This document shows positions 19,233-29,059 of a stretch of 64,000 nt of DNA, piece after piece. The stretch lies in the NCBI RefSeq assembly GCF_003675325.1, contig NZ_CP033073.1, positions 4,278,001-4,342,000 of the forward strand, given 5' to 3'. Positions within the stretch are counted from its first letter, which is position 1; each line of letters starts with the position of its first letter. Below the pieces are notes generated by a model that did not search any database, was not told the DNA's origin, and worked only from the letters and a program-made list of their open reading frames with translations. A program made the translations under genes and the position numbers. The stretch is from Streptomyces dangxiongensis (GTDB taxonomy: Bacteria > Actinomycetota > Actinomycetes > Streptomycetales > Streptomycetaceae).

Positions 19233-19725
19233 TGTCGAGAAGGCCGGGCAGGTTCTGGAGGCCGTCTTCAAGGACGCCGGACTGGAGTGGGAGAACCCCG
19301 AGCCGGGGAACTACGTCGTCACACTCCCCGGCAGCCGCAAGCTGTCCACGACGGTCGCCTTCCTCGTCGGCCGCCACTCCCTCTCCGTCAACGCCTTCGT
19401 CATCCGCCACCCCGACGAGAACGAGCCGGCCGTCCACCGCTGGCTCCTAGAGCGCAACCTCCGCCTGTACGGCGTGAGTTACGCGGTGGACCGCCTCGGT
19501 GACATCTACGTCACCGCGCGCCTCCCCCTCTCCTCCGTCACCCCCGACGAGATCGACCGCCTCCTGGGCCAGACCCTGGAGGCCGCCGACGGCGCCTTCA
19601 ACACCCTGCTGGAACTGGGCTTCGCCTCCTCCATCCGCAAGGAGTACGCCTGGCGGGTGTCCCGCGGGGAGTCCACGCGGAACCTGGACGCGTTCAAGCA
19701 CCTGATCGACCGCCCGGCGGACTGA
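19225..19725 (+). CDS. YbjN-domain protein
   Basis: A 166-residue cytoplasmic protein of the YbjN family (resembling type III secretion chaperone-like folds), with [20 protein letters not shown] and the [20 protein letters not shown] segment. It overlaps the end of mshA by 8 nt, a coupling seen in related actinomycetes. Biochemical role unknown; co-expression with mycothiol synthesis is suggestive only. Confidence 0.8.
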   Translation: MGDVEKAGQVLEAVFKDAGLEWENPEPGNYVVTLPGSRKLSTTVAFLVGRHSLSVNAFVIRHPDENEPAVHRWLLERNLRLYGVSYAVDRLGDIYVTARLPLSSVTPDEIDRLLGQTLEAADGAFNTLLELGFASSIRKEYAWRVSRGESTRNLDAFKHLIDRPAD

Positions 19726-19820
19726 CCGGGTCCGGCTCGACCGTCCGGCGGGCGGACCGGGCTCGGCCGGAGAGTCGGGAGGAGGACGGCCGGGGACTCA
19801 GGACGGGTCCGGACGCGGGC

Positions 19821-20429
19821 TCAGGACGGGTGCGGCTCGGGCCGGCCGTTCCCACCGCTGTGGTCGAGTTCGTCGGCGAAGGCCCGCAAGGCGTCGGCCA
19901 GTTCCTTCTTGGTCGGTAGCTGGTCGACCTTCTTGTCCAGCTCCGTGATGCGCCGGTTCAGCTCGTCGAGGCTCGTCGACCCGGTGGGCTCGTCCGAGGG
20001 CTGGGGGCCGCTCGGACTCGGGTCGGCGCCGCCGTCCGTCCCGGCGTCGGCACCCACGCTGCTGCCTCCTTCGGTGAGGCCGCCGGTGCTGCCGGAGCCC
20101 GCGACGCCGCCGGCATCCGTGCCGCCGCCCGACGTGTCCCCACCGGCCGTGCTCCCGTCGGACGCACCCCCGTCGGACGCACCCCCACCGGCCGTGTCCC
20201 CGCCGGACGTGCCCCCGGTGTCCGTGTCCGGCGGGGTGGTGTCCGTTGCGCCGTGCCCCGGGCGGGAGCCGTGGTCCGAAGGCGCGGCGAGCGCCACGCC
20301 GACGCCGAGGGCGGCCAGGGCCGCGGCGCCCGCGACGGCGACCGAGAACCGTCTGAGCGGCAGTGAGCGGATGTGGCTGGATGAATCGCGCGGAGACTGT
20401 GGTTCCTGTGCTTTCTGTATGTCATCCAT
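19821..20429 (-). CDS. Membrane-anchored or secreted Gly/Ser/Thr-rich protein
   Basis: 202 residues. A short Arg-rich N-terminus (HIRSLPLRRF) precedes one hydrophobic segment (about 28-48, VAVAGAAALAALGVGVALA), either a signal peptide or an anchor. A low-complexity region about 90 residues long follows (repeats of GGDT, GGAS, DGG), then a C-terminal helix (LDELNRRITELDKKVDQLP) with coiled-coil character. No enzyme motif. Function unknown. Confidence 0.65.
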   Translation of the reverse strand: MDDIQKAQEPQSPRDSSSHIRSLPLRRFSVAVAGAAALAALGVGVALAAPSDHGSRPGHGATDTTPPDTDTGGTSGGDTAGGGASDGGASDGSTAGGDTSGGGTDAGGVAGSGSTGGLTEGGSSVGADAGTDGGADPSPSGPQPSDEPTGSTSLDELNRRITELDKKVDQLPTKKELADALRAFADELDHSGGNGRPEPHPS

Positions 20430-20495
20430 GGCCGGAGATTAACCAGCGGTGATCGGTGGACGGGTGGGTTCCGCCCATTTCCCGGAGTCCTCACC

Positions 20496-20780
20496 GTGAA
20501 CAACAACGGCCGGCACGGCGGGGACGCCGGCGCCGGGCCGCTGTTCGGCGCCCGCTTCACCCACTGGAACATCCGGGTCACCAACGGCCGCGCCGGCCTG
20601 GTCAGGATCGACGGCCTGGCCCCCTGGTCGGCGACGGTCGCACTGAACGACGTCCACGAGTCCGACCAGATCGACGTCCCCGACTTCACCGGCGACCTGT
20701 ACTCCCGCCTGGAGCTGTACGGCACGAGGGACGCCGTGCACCCGCGCGACCTGTACGAGGCTCAGCGCGCACTGCGGTAA
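20496..20780 (+). CDS. Small hypothetical protein
   Basis: 94 residues with no recognised domain; a plausible beta-rich core (HWNIRVTNGRAGLVRIDG) and Streptomyces-like codon use. The start follows GGAGTCC some ten bases upstream. Its last 19 nt overlap the convergent AraC-family gene. Function unknown. Confidence 0.55.
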   Translation: MNNNGRHGGDAGAGPLFGARFTHWNIRVTNGRAGLVRIDGLAPWSATVALNDVHESDQIDVPDFTGDLYSRLELYGTRDAVHPRDLYEAQRALR

Positions 20781-21556
20781 CGGCCGGGCGTCACCCCGAC
20801 CAACCGCTTGAAGTGCCGGGTGAGATGGGCCTGGTCGTGAAATCCGGTCACCGGCGCCACCTCGGCCGGCGCCAGCCCGTCCAGCAGCAGCCGGCGGGCC
20901 CGGCCGATCCGGCGGGACATCAGGTACTGGTGCGGGGGGATGCCGTACGCACCGCTGAACGCCCGCACCAGATGCGCCGGATGGGCGTGCAGCAGCCGCG
21001 CTGCATCCGCCAGCGGGATCCCGTCGACGACCCGGGCGTCCAGCAACTCCCGGAGCCGGCGGGCGAGTACCGGGTCCCGGTGCGGGCGCGGCACGTCCGC
21101 CCGGCGCCGCAGATGGTCCCGCAGCCGCTGTCCGACGAGGGTCAGCCGGCTCTCCGCCTCCAGCTCGTCACCGGGCCGGGCGAGAGCGGCGTGCAACTGC
21201 CCGACGCGCAGCCGCAGTACGGGATCCCGCAGGTCCGGCGCGTCGACGGCCGGACCGATGAACTCGTCCCCGAGCCGGCTGCCGTCGAGGTAGACGACCC
21301 GCTTGCGGAACCCGCCCGGTGAGGCCGGCGAACCGTTGTGCGGCACATGCGGCGGCAGCAGCGACACGGTGTCGTGCGGAGTGCCGTGCTCGTGCCGGTC
21401 GAGGTCGTACCGCACCGCTCCGACGTCCACGATGAGCAGCGTCCAGGCGTCGTGGACGTGCATCGGATAGGCGTACTCGGTGAAATGGGCGTGGAAGACC
21501 TCGGTGACCCCCGGCACACGGGGACGCCACGCGGTGACTTCCTGCCGGACGGCCAT
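20762..21556 (-). CDS. AraC-family transcriptional regulator
   Basis: 264 residues. The N-terminal cupin-like sensor domain has HAHFTEYAYPMHVHD. The C-terminal tandem AraC helix-turn-helix has PLADAARLLHAHPAHLVRAF and ends with GFHDQAHLTRHFKRLVGVTP then GRYR. The start at MAVRQEV is chosen over in-frame codons further upstream because those would run into the divergent DUF2000-like gene. It likely controls that neighbour (49 bp between starts). Ligand unknown. Confidence 0.85.
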   Translation of the reverse strand: MAVRQEVTAWRPRVPGVTEVFHAHFTEYAYPMHVHDAWTLLIVDVGAVRYDLDRHEHGTPHDTVSLLPPHVPHNGSPASPGGFRKRVVYLDGSRLGDEFIGPAVDAPDLRDPVLRLRVGQLHAALARPGDELEAESRLTLVGQRLRDHLRRRADVPRPHRDPVLARRLRELLDARVVDGIPLADAARLLHAHPAHLVRAFSGAYGIPPHQYLMSRRIGRARRLLLDGLAPAEVAPVTGFHDQAHLTRHFKRLVGVTPGRYRSAR

Positions 21557-21605
21557 GCAAAGAACGTACAAGACGGGGGCGTACGGCGGTCGGCAGTCTC
21601 GACCC

Positions 21606-22031
21606 ATGAGCACCGAACCCCGCCGACACGACACGAAGATCGCCGTACTGCTCCGCACGGACCTGGCGCCCTGGCAGCGGCTGAACGTCACCGCGTTCCT
21701 GGTCAGCGGCCTGGGCGCGGCGGCCCCCGAGGTGATCGGCGAGCCCTACGAGGACGGGGACGGGGTCGCGTACCTCCCCATGTTCGGGCAGCCGGTACTG
21801 GTCTTCGAGGGCACCCGGGAGACCCTGCGGGCGGCCCACGGCAGGGCGCTGAGCCGTGCCCTGCCCCGGGCGGTGTTCACGGCCGACCTGTTCGCCACCG
21901 GCAACGACCACGACAACCGGGCTGCGGTGCGGGCCGTACCCACCGCCGGCCTGGATCTGGTCGGGCTGGCGGTGTACGGCCCGCGCAACGGCGTCGACAA
22001 GGTGCTGAAGGGCGCGCGCATGCACCCGTGA
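21606..22031 (+). CDS. DUF2000-family protein
   Basis: 141 residues matching the DUF2000 fold: begins KIAVLLRTDLAPWQRLNVTAF, has YLPMFGQPVLVFEG and ends LVGLAVYGPRNGVDKVLKG. Divergent from an AraC regulator with 49 bp between starts, so probably its target. No reaction can be assigned. Confidence 0.75.
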   Translation: MSTEPRRHDTKIAVLLRTDLAPWQRLNVTAFLVSGLGAAAPEVIGEPYEDGDGVAYLPMFGQPVLVFEGTRETLRAAHGRALSRALPRAVFTADLFATGNDHDNRAAVRAVPTAGLDLVGLAVYGPRNGVDKVLKGARMHP

Positions 22032-22113
22032 GACCGCGCCCGCCCTCGGCCGTGACGCCGTGCCCGCCCCCCCGTCGGGCATGCCGGGCACGGCCGTGAC
22101 GCCGCGGTCGTCC

Positions 22114-22587
22114 TCAGCCGAACATGCCGGGCACGTAGTCGCCGGCCGGCTGCTGCACGATGACGTTGACGCGGTTGTAGGCGTTGATCACGGCGATGAG
22201 CGCGATCAGGGCGGCGAGCTGGTCCTCGTCGTAGTACTTGGCCGCGTTCGCCCAGGCCTCGTCCGTGACCCCGCCGGCCGCGTCGGCGATCCGGGTCGCC
22301 TGCTCGGTCAGCTCCAGCGCGGCCCGCTCCGCATCGGTGAACACCTTCGCCTCACGCCAGACCGCGACCATGTGCAGCCGGGTCGCGCTCTCTCCGGCCG
22401 CGTCGGCGTCCTTGGTGTGCATGTCCGTGCAGAACGCGCACCCGTTGATCTGGCTGGCCCGGATCTTCACCAGCTCCTGGGTGACGGCCGGCAGCGCCGA
22501 CTCCGTGATCACCCGGCCCGCCGAGTTGAAGTGCTTGAACAGCTTCCCGGCCAGCGGGTTGTTGAAGAGGTCGAGCCGAGCTTCCAT
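22114..22587 (-). CDS. Carboxymuconolactone decarboxylase / AhpD-like protein
   Basis: A 157-residue all-helical AhpD-like protein. The redox-type motif CAFCTDMH (C-x-x-C with a nearby His) is characteristic of AhpD-family alkylhydroperoxidase-like proteins. GGAGC lies ten bases upstream of the ATG. It may act in peroxide detoxification or be an orphan family member. Confidence 0.8.
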   Translation of the reverse strand: MEARLDLFNNPLAGKLFKHFNSAGRVITESALPAVTQELVKIRASQINGCAFCTDMHTKDADAAGESATRLHMVAVWREAKVFTDAERAALELTEQATRIADAAGGVTDEAWANAAKYYDEDQLAALIALIAVINAYNRVNVIVQQPAGDYVPGMFG

Positions 22588-22761
22588 GATCTGCTCCTAC
22601 GTGGTCGAGGCGACTTACACGTCATTGACGGCCACGCGGGGCGGGATGTGACATGGATGGACGTGGCGCGCGTCACGCGGGACATGCCCCGGCTCGTGGG
22701 TGCACCGCCGGCCCCCGGGCACGGTCCGGCAACTCGGCGAAGCCGGCGGGACGCCCCTCCC

Positions 22762-24015
22762 TCAGGCCGTACGGACCTCCGGCTCCGTGCCGGTGCGCAT
22801 CCCGCCCGGTGCCGGGTGCTCCTGCGGCAGGCGTCGCATCACTGTCCCGTACCCGACCCCGGCCGCCGTGCCGACCACCGCGCACAGGCCCCACAGCCAC
22901 TCCGCGCCGAGGTGGTCGATGACCGTGCCGGACATCAGGGGGGCGACCAGGGCGGCGACGGACCAGGAGAGGGTGTGCACGCCCTGGTACCGGCCGCGGC
23001 CGTGGACGGGGGAGAGGCGGACGACGAGGCCGGTCTGGGTGGGGGCGTTGACGATCTCGGCCAGCGTCCACACGCACACGGTCAGCATGAAGGCGCCGAC
23101 CGAGCCGGCGAAGACGGTGAGTCCGAAGCCGTACCCGGCGAGCAGCGAGGAGGCGACCAGGAGGGTGCGCGGGTCGCGGTGTTCGATGAACCGGGTGACG
23201 GGGATCTGGAGCACCACGATCAGGATGCCGTTGACGGCCAGGGCGCTGCCGTAGTCGGCGGGCGAGAACCCGGCCCGGCCCATCGCCACCGGCAGTCCGA
23301 CCGAGCCCTGCTGGAAGACGAGGGCCACGAGGAAGGACAGCCCGACCACAGCCATGTACCGCCCGTCCCGCAGCACCGTGCCGAGGCCGACGTCCGGCCC
23401 CGCCTGCCGGGCCGGGGCCGCGGGCCGGGACTCCGGCACCCGGGCGAAGACGACGAGCGCGCAGGCCAGGGTCATCCCGGCCTCGATCAGGAACCCGGCG
23501 AGGTAGCTGACCTCGGCGATGAACCCGGCGGCCATCGAGGAGACGGCGAAGCCCAGGTTGATGGCCCAGTAGTTGAGGGAGAACGCCCGCACCCGGTCCT
23601 CGGGGCGGACGATGTCGGCCATCATCGCCTGCACGGCCGGCCGGGAGGCGTTGGAGGCCATGCCGACGAGGAAGGCGACGCCGGCGATGGCGACCGGGTC
23701 GGTCACGAAACCGAGCAGGGCGACGGAGGCGGCGGTGGCGGTCTGGGCGATGAGCAGGGTGGGCCGCCTGCCGAGCCGGTCGGCCATGACCCCGCCGCCG
23801 AGCGAGGAGACGACCCCGCCGAGCCCGTGCAGGGAGGCGACGAGACCGGCGTACGAGGCGGAGCAGCCCCGGTCGAGGGTGAGGTAGAGGGCCATGAAGG
23901 TGGCGACGAACCCGCCGAGCCGGTTCACGAGCGTGCTGGTCCACAGCCACCAGAAGGCGCGGGGGAGCCCGGAGACGGACTCCCGGGCAGCACGTTTCAG
24001 ACCGGTTGGTGACAT
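22762..24015 (-). CDS. Major facilitator superfamily transporter
   Basis: 417 residues with about 12 hydrophobic helices. The signature loop between helices 2 and 3 reads GGVMADRLGRRPTLL, typical of drug/proton antiporters. There is a central cytoplasmic loop (residues about 190-215) and a second conserved loop in the C-terminal half. Substrate unknown; probably an efflux pump. Confidence 0.85.
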   Translation of the reverse strand: MSPTGLKRAARESVSGLPRAFWWLWTSTLVNRLGGFVATFMALYLTLDRGCSASYAGLVASLHGLGGVVSSLGGGVMADRLGRRPTLLIAQTATAASVALLGFVTDPVAIAGVAFLVGMASNASRPAVQAMMADIVRPEDRVRAFSLNYWAINLGFAVSSMAAGFIAEVSYLAGFLIEAGMTLACALVVFARVPESRPAAPARQAGPDVGLGTVLRDGRYMAVVGLSFLVALVFQQGSVGLPVAMGRAGFSPADYGSALAVNGILIVVLQIPVTRFIEHRDPRTLLVASSLLAGYGFGLTVFAGSVGAFMLTVCVWTLAEIVNAPTQTGLVVRLSPVHGRGRYQGVHTLSWSVAALVAPLMSGTVIDHLGAEWLWGLCAVVGTAAGVGYGTVMRRLPQEHPAPGGMRTGTEPEVRTA

Positions 24016-24210
24016 TCGCGATCCCCCGCACAGGTAAGTGGCCCGACTGGCATGCGCACCTTACCGAAACGGCTCACGGCGGCGCCAGCCGTTTAGCGGA
24101 GCGCGGGGAGCGGCTCGGGCGGCTGCCGGGGAGTGCCTCGTCAGGCCTTGGACCGCGTCCGGCGTCAAGCTTCGGGACGCGTCGGCTCGGTTCGCGGCGC
24201 GCGTCCGGTG

Positions 24211-26214
24211 TCAGTTCGCGGGGCGCGTCAGCCGTGCCGGTGTCGCCGGCGTCGTCGCCGCTGACACCGTCGCCGCCGCCCCCGCGGGCCCCGCCGCCGG
24301 GGCCTCGCCGCGCGCACCGTGGGCACCGCGCGTCCCACGCGCCCCGCGTCCGAGCGCCGTACGCCCCGCACGTGCCGCGCGCCGCCCGAGCGCGCCCCGG
24401 GCAGCCTCCCGGGGTGACGCGACCGGATACGGCCCGCCGCGCGCCCTCCGCTCGAAGCGGCTCGGGAAGGGGTACTTCCGCTCCAGGAACGCCCCGATGG
24501 CCGCCTGGGCCGCCGCCCGGTCCGCCGGGTCGGTGTCCACGTCGTTGAGGCAGAAGAAGTCGACGTCGTCGCCGGCCGCCAGGCGGGCCAGGCGGCGCCG
24601 CATGTCCGGCGTGCCCAGCTCCACGTACCGGAAGCGGTAGTCGGCCGGGACCGCCCGGCCGGTCGCGATCGCCCAGTGGTGGTGCAGCGTCGAGGCCGGA
24701 GCGACGTCGGCGGTGGAACGGAACCGGGAGTACGACGTCCGCTCCAGCTCCTCGATGCCGAGGCCCTCCATCTCCCGCATGACCGACAGCAGTTGGGGAT
24801 GCGGGGTATGCAGCGACTTGTGCGTGGCGTACCGGCCGTGGAAGCGCCGGATCACCTCGCGGGCGTTCTTCCCGGCGGAGTTCGGCGCCGGTTCCAGCGG
24901 ATGCGGGGCACCCGCGCCCAGCTTCAGCGGAGACAGCGGGATGCGGGCGATGCCGCTGCCGTGGAAGAAGTGCCCCGCGCCCACCGGGCGGTTGATGAAG
25001 ACGTCGTCGTTGAAGTACAGGTAGTGCTCGGACAGGCCGGGTATGCGGTGCAGCCGGCTCTCGATCGCGTGCGAGTTGAAGACGGGCAGCGCGTCGGCCG
25101 GGAGGATGTCCCGGTGGTCGACCACGGTCAGGCCCGCCGCCTCCGGGTCCAGCCAGGCCGGGACCTGGGAATCGGTCACCAGGTAGACGTGCCGGACGAA
25201 ACCGGCGTACATCTCCAGCGAGCGCAGCGCGTACCGCAGTTCGTCATGGCTGGTGTAACGGGACGCGCCGGTCTCGCGCCCGGCGATGACGTTGTCGGAG
25301 AGCACCTGGTGCGCGCGGCGCTTCACGGCCATCGCCGGGTCGTCCCCGTCGACCCACGTGTACACGACGTCGACGGGGAAGCACACCTCGTCGATGCCCG
25401 GCTCGGCGAACGCCGCGAACGTCGGCACACGGCGGCGCGGCGCCATCGGCGTCGCGGCCGTGGCCGTGGCCGGGGCCGTCGTCACGTCGGCGGTCACCGT
25501 CGCGGGCTGCCGTGCCGTGTCCGGCAGCACCTCCGACACGGCGTTGCGGCGCGGCGCGACCAGCGCCGGACCGAAGTCGTCCGCCAGTCGGCTGCCGGGC
25601 ACGGTGAGATGCCCCGGATCCCTGCCCAGCTCGCGGCCGTACCGCCAGAACTCCAGGTCGCAGCCCGTCTCCAGCCCGGTGAGCACCTGCCCGCCCGGGC
25701 CGAGGCGCACCACGCCGGTACGCAGCACCGGCGCCCGGCGCAGCGCCCGCGGCAGCCTGCCGTCGGCCCACAGCACCGCGGCCGTCACGGCGCCGTCCGG
25801 CCCGACCGCGCCGACGTACCCGGCCGTGCGGGCCAGGTGCCGTGCGGCCTGGGCGAGGACCGCGCCACGGTGGGACTCCTCAACCCCGACCACCGGTCGC
25901 GGCGTACCGGCCCCCTGCTCGGCGGGGACCAGGAAGTACGGGACGCCGGCCGCCTCCATCAGGGCGCACACCTGCTCCAGGTCGTCGGCGGCGGCGTCCG
26001 CGGCGGTGTAGGCGGCGACCGTACGTCCGTACAGCCGCGCCGGTCCGCACGTGATCCGGCGCAGCCCCGGGACACCGGCCCGCAGCCGCCGGCGGGCCGG
26101 GGCCGCGCACAGCGCCCAGAGCCGGGCCGACAGCCACAGCCGCAGGCGCAGCAGGAGGCCACGGACGGCCCGCAGCCCCGTCGGCCGCGCCGAGAAACGG
26201 TGACGGATGTCCAT
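24211..26214 (-). CDS. Stealth-family sugar-phosphate transferase (copy B)
   Basis: A 667-residue Stealth protein, a family of capsule/teichoic-type hexose-1-phosphate transferases. Conserved regions are seen in order: DVVYTWVDGDDP (about 279), ASRYTSHDELRYALRSLEMY (about 319), LSEHYLYFNDDVF (about 394) and DFFCLNDVDTDP (about 548). The C-terminal 90 residues are Arg/Ala-rich low complexity. Start MDIRHRF lies 12 nt after the stop of the paralogue at 26227, so they form one operon. Probably modifies a cell-surface glycopolymer. Confidence 0.85.
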   Translation of the reverse strand: MDIRHRFSARPTGLRAVRGLLLRLRLWLSARLWALCAAPARRRLRAGVPGLRRITCGPARLYGRTVAAYTAADAAADDLEQVCALMEAAGVPYFLVPAEQGAGTPRPVVGVEESHRGAVLAQAARHLARTAGYVGAVGPDGAVTAAVLWADGRLPRALRRAPVLRTGVVRLGPGGQVLTGLETGCDLEFWRYGRELGRDPGHLTVPGSRLADDFGPALVAPRRNAVSEVLPDTARQPATVTADVTTAPATATAATPMAPRRRVPTFAAFAEPGIDEVCFPVDVVYTWVDGDDPAMAVKRRAHQVLSDNVIAGRETGASRYTSHDELRYALRSLEMYAGFVRHVYLVTDSQVPAWLDPEAAGLTVVDHRDILPADALPVFNSHAIESRLHRIPGLSEHYLYFNDDVFINRPVGAGHFFHGSGIARIPLSPLKLGAGAPHPLEPAPNSAGKNAREVIRRFHGRYATHKSLHTPHPQLLSVMREMEGLGIEELERTSYSRFRSTADVAPASTLHHHWAIATGRAVPADYRFRYVELGTPDMRRRLARLAAGDDVDFFCLNDVDTDPADRAAAQAAIGAFLERKYPFPSRFERRARGGPYPVASPREAARGALGRRAARAGRTALGRGARGTRGAHGARGEAPAAGPAGAAATVSAATTPATPARLTRPAN

Positions 26215-26226
26215 GGCCGAGGCCCG

Positions 26227-28002
26227 TCAGCTCTGCGTCTCGAAGGAGGCAGGAGCGGACACCGGGGAAACCGTCTGCCGCGCCACGGAGACCGCGGGAG
26301 GCGTCTGCGGCTTCTCGAAGGGGCTGGGGAAGGGGAAGTAGTTCTCCAGGAACTCGTGCATCCGCACGCTGACCTGCTCCCGCTCCTCCGGCGGCACGTC
26401 GACGTCGTTGAGGCAGAAGAAGTCGAACCGGCGGTTGCGCCGCAGGTCGGCCAGGCGCCGCTCGGCGTCCGGGCGGCTGATGTTCACGTACCGGAAGCTG
26501 AACTTGCCGGGCACACCGCGTCCCGTCATCAGCGCGTACTGGTAGAGCAGCGGCGCCGTCACCGCGATGTCCTGCGGCGAGCGGAACCGGGACGCGGTGG
26601 TGCGGCGGATGTCCTCCGGGAACAGCTCCTCCAGCGCCTGGAGCGTCGCGCGCTGCTGCGGCAGCGGGGTATGCATGAAGTTGTTCGTCGTCATCCGCCC
26701 GAACGCCTCCAGCAGCAGCCGCCGTACGTTCTTGCCGGCGGAGTTGGTGGCCGTCTCCTCGGCGTGCGGCTCGCCGACGCCGATCTTGAGCGGCGAGACG
26801 GGGATCTTCATCAGGCCGCTGCCGAAGAAGAAGTGCTCGGGGGTGATCCGGCGGCCGACGAAGACGTCGTCGTTGAAGTAGAGGTAGTGCTCGGACAGGC
26901 CCGGTATGTGGTGCAGCCGGGTCTCGATCGCGTGCGAGTTGAAGACGGGCAGGACGTCCGCGGGGAAGATGTCGCGGTGGTCGACGACCGTGATCCCGGG
27001 GGCGCTGTCGTCGAGCCAGTCCGGCTTCTGGCCGTCGGTGACGATGTAGATGTGCCGCACGAAGTCGGCGTACATCGCGAGCGAGCGCAGCGAGTACTTC
27101 AGCTCGTCGTGGCTGGTGTAGCGGGAGGCGTTGGTCTCCTTGTCCAGGATCTCGGCGATGCCGTGGTCCTGGTAGCGGGCCCGCTTGGCCCGCATCGCCG
27201 GCTCCTCGCCGTCCACCCACGTGTAGACGACGTCGACGGGGAAGGTCACCTGGTTCACCGTCGGCAGGGCGAGCGGGGCGAAACTCGGCAGCTCCCGGTC
27301 CCCGACCCGGACGGTGACCGGCGTCTGCTCGGCGGCCGGCAGCACGTCCGTGATCCCGTTGTTGCGGGGCGTGACCAGCGACTCGGCGAAGATGTCGGCC
27401 GACGCCTGCGGCTGCACCTTGGCCAGCCGCCGGGGTCCGTCGGCGGACGCGAGCAGCTCCGCGCCGTCCTCCCAGAACTCCACGTCACAGGCCAGCTCCG
27501 GCCCGGCCAGTAGCTGTCCGGCGGGCCCGAGGTGGTTCTCCCCGACCCGCAGCACGGGGGCCGTACGCAGCGGGGCCGGCAGCGCGCCGTCGAGGAACAG
27601 CGCGGGATGCTTGAGCTGCCCGCCCGGCAGGGGGCGGCCGATGAACACGGCCGTGTCGGCGTTCAGGGTCTCCAGGGCGGCGAGGAACCGCTCCCGGTCC
27701 ACGACGTTCACGGCGACCGTGTGCCGGATCCGGGACGACGAGGGCACCAGGAAGTAGGAGATGCCTTCCCGCTCCAGCGCGGCGACCACCAGACCGAGGT
27801 TGGACGCGGCCGCCTCGGCCGCGCTGAACCGGTCCACGACCCTGCCGTAGAGCTGCTGGCCGCGCACGGCCACCGGACGCAGCACCGGATCAGTGACCGC
27901 CGCCTTGCGGCGCCGCCGCATCGTACGGAGCTGCCACACCCGCTCGGCGGCCTTCCGCTCGACCCGCGGACGCATCCGCCGCGCAAAGGAACGCACGGTC
28001 AC
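26227..28002 (-). CDS. Stealth-family sugar-phosphate transferase (copy A)
   Basis: A 591-residue paralogue of the downstream copy. DVVYTWVDGEEP is at about 254, then ASRYTSHDELKYSLRSLAMY, LSEHYLYFNDDVFVG (about 366) and DFFCLNDVDVPPEE (about 523). The GTG start at 28002 is chosen for a strong GAGGAGC seven bases upstream. It has an N-terminal Arg-rich stretch and no signal peptide, consistent with a cytoplasmic enzyme. First gene of a two-gene operon. Confidence 0.85.
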   Translation of the reverse strand: MTVRSFARRMRPRVERKAAERVWQLRTMRRRRKAAVTDPVLRPVAVRGQQLYGRVVDRFSAAEAAASNLGLVVAALEREGISYFLVPSSSRIRHTVAVNVVDRERFLAALETLNADTAVFIGRPLPGGQLKHPALFLDGALPAPLRTAPVLRVGENHLGPAGQLLAGPELACDVEFWEDGAELLASADGPRRLAKVQPQASADIFAESLVTPRNNGITDVLPAAEQTPVTVRVGDRELPSFAPLALPTVNQVTFPVDVVYTWVDGEEPAMRAKRARYQDHGIAEILDKETNASRYTSHDELKYSLRSLAMYADFVRHIYIVTDGQKPDWLDDSAPGITVVDHRDIFPADVLPVFNSHAIETRLHHIPGLSEHYLYFNDDVFVGRRITPEHFFFGSGLMKIPVSPLKIGVGEPHAEETATNSAGKNVRRLLLEAFGRMTTNNFMHTPLPQQRATLQALEELFPEDIRRTTASRFRSPQDIAVTAPLLYQYALMTGRGVPGKFSFRYVNISRPDAERRLADLRRNRRFDFFCLNDVDVPPEEREQVSVRMHEFLENYFPFPSPFEKPQTPPAVSVARQTVSPVSAPASFETQS

Positions 28003-28195
28003 GTTCGGTGCTCCTCTTCCTGAGCCCTGACCTTCCTGGCGACAACAAGACAGCCGAATGTGACGAAAGGTTGTAGAAGAATTAACCGGAACGTGCAGAA
28101 AACCTCGCGGCGACCCCGATCCCCCGGCCGGGCGGCCCGTGCCACTCCCTCGGTGGGCGGCGCGGCCCCCAGGCCCCTTAGGTAGGCTGAAGGCC

Positions 28196-28957
28196 ATGGC
28201 CGACGCACCGTACAAGCTGATCCTCCTCCGCCACGGCGAGAGCGAGTGGAACGCGAAGAACCTGTTCACCGGCTGGGTGGACGTCAACCTCAACGAGAAG
28301 GGCGAGAAGGAGGCGGTCCGCGGCGGTGAGCTGCTCAAGGACGCCGGCCTGCTGCCCGACGTGGTCCACACGTCCCTCCAGAAGCGCGCCATCCGCACGG
28401 CCCAGCTCGCGCTGGAGGCCGCGGACCGCCACTGGATCCCCGTCCACCGCTCGTGGCGCCTGAACGAACGCCACTACGGCGCCCTCCAGGGCAAGGACAA
28501 GGCGGCCACGCTGGCCGAGTTCGGTGAGGAGCAGTTCATGCTCTGGCGCCGCTCGTACGACACCCCGCCGCCCCCGCTGTCGGACGACTCCGAGTTCTCC
28601 CAGGCCCACGACGCGCGCTACGCGACGATCCCCCCGGAGCTGCGCCCGCGCACGGAGTGCCTGAAGGACGTCGTCTCCCGGATGCTCCCCTACTGGTACG
28701 ACGCGATCGTCCCCGACCTCCTGACCGGCCGCACCGTCCTGGTCGCCGCCCACGGCAACTCGCTGCGCGCCCTGGTCAAGCACCTGGACGGCATCTCCGA
28801 CACCGACATCGCGGGCCTCAACATCCCGACGGGCATCCCGCTCTCCTACGAGCTGGACGCCGACTTCCACCCGACCACCCCGGGCGGCACCTACCTCGAC
28901 CCCGACGCGGCGGCGGCGGCGATCGAGGCGGTCAAGAACCAGGGCAAGAAGAAGTAA
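28196..28957 (+). CDS. gpmA: 2,3-bisphosphoglycerate-dependent phosphoglycerate mutase
   Basis: Interconverts 3- and 2-phosphoglycerate in glycolysis through a phosphohistidine. 253 residues, the expected size. [10 protein letters not shown] carries the phosphorylated His13; the second catalytic His is in [12 protein letters not shown] (about 186). [14 protein letters not shown] is the dPGM signature. A rho-independent terminator follows at once. Start MADAPYK with AAGG nearby. Confidence 0.97.
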   Translation: MADAPYKLILLRHGESEWNAKNLFTGWVDVNLNEKGEKEAVRGGELLKDAGLLPDVVHTSLQKRAIRTAQLALEAADRHWIPVHRSWRLNERHYGALQGKDKAATLAEFGEEQFMLWRRSYDTPPPPLSDDSEFSQAHDARYATIPPELRPRTECLKDVVSRMLPYWYDAIVPDLLTGRTVLVAAHGNSLRALVKHLDGISDTDIAGLNIPTGIPLSYELDADFHPTTPGGTYLDPDAAAAAIEAVKNQGKKK

Positions 28958-28969
28958 GCGCTCACCTCC

Positions 28970-29011
28970 AAGCCCCCGACCTGCAAGCTCTTCGCAGGGT
29001 GGGGGCTTTTT
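28970..29011 (+). terminator. Rho-independent terminator after gpmA
   Basis: AGCCCCC and CCTGC pair with GCAGG and GGGGGCT around a short loop, followed by a run of T. Directly downstream of the gpmA stop. Confidence 0.85.
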
Positions 29012-29059
29012 GGTGTGCTGTGACCGTCCGCGAGCTGGCAGCCCGGACGAGAGGGGGGC

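Noticed and set aside
24676..27513. Long plus-strand open frame (945 codons)
   Set aside because: Antisense of the two Stealth genes; no domain and unusual composition.
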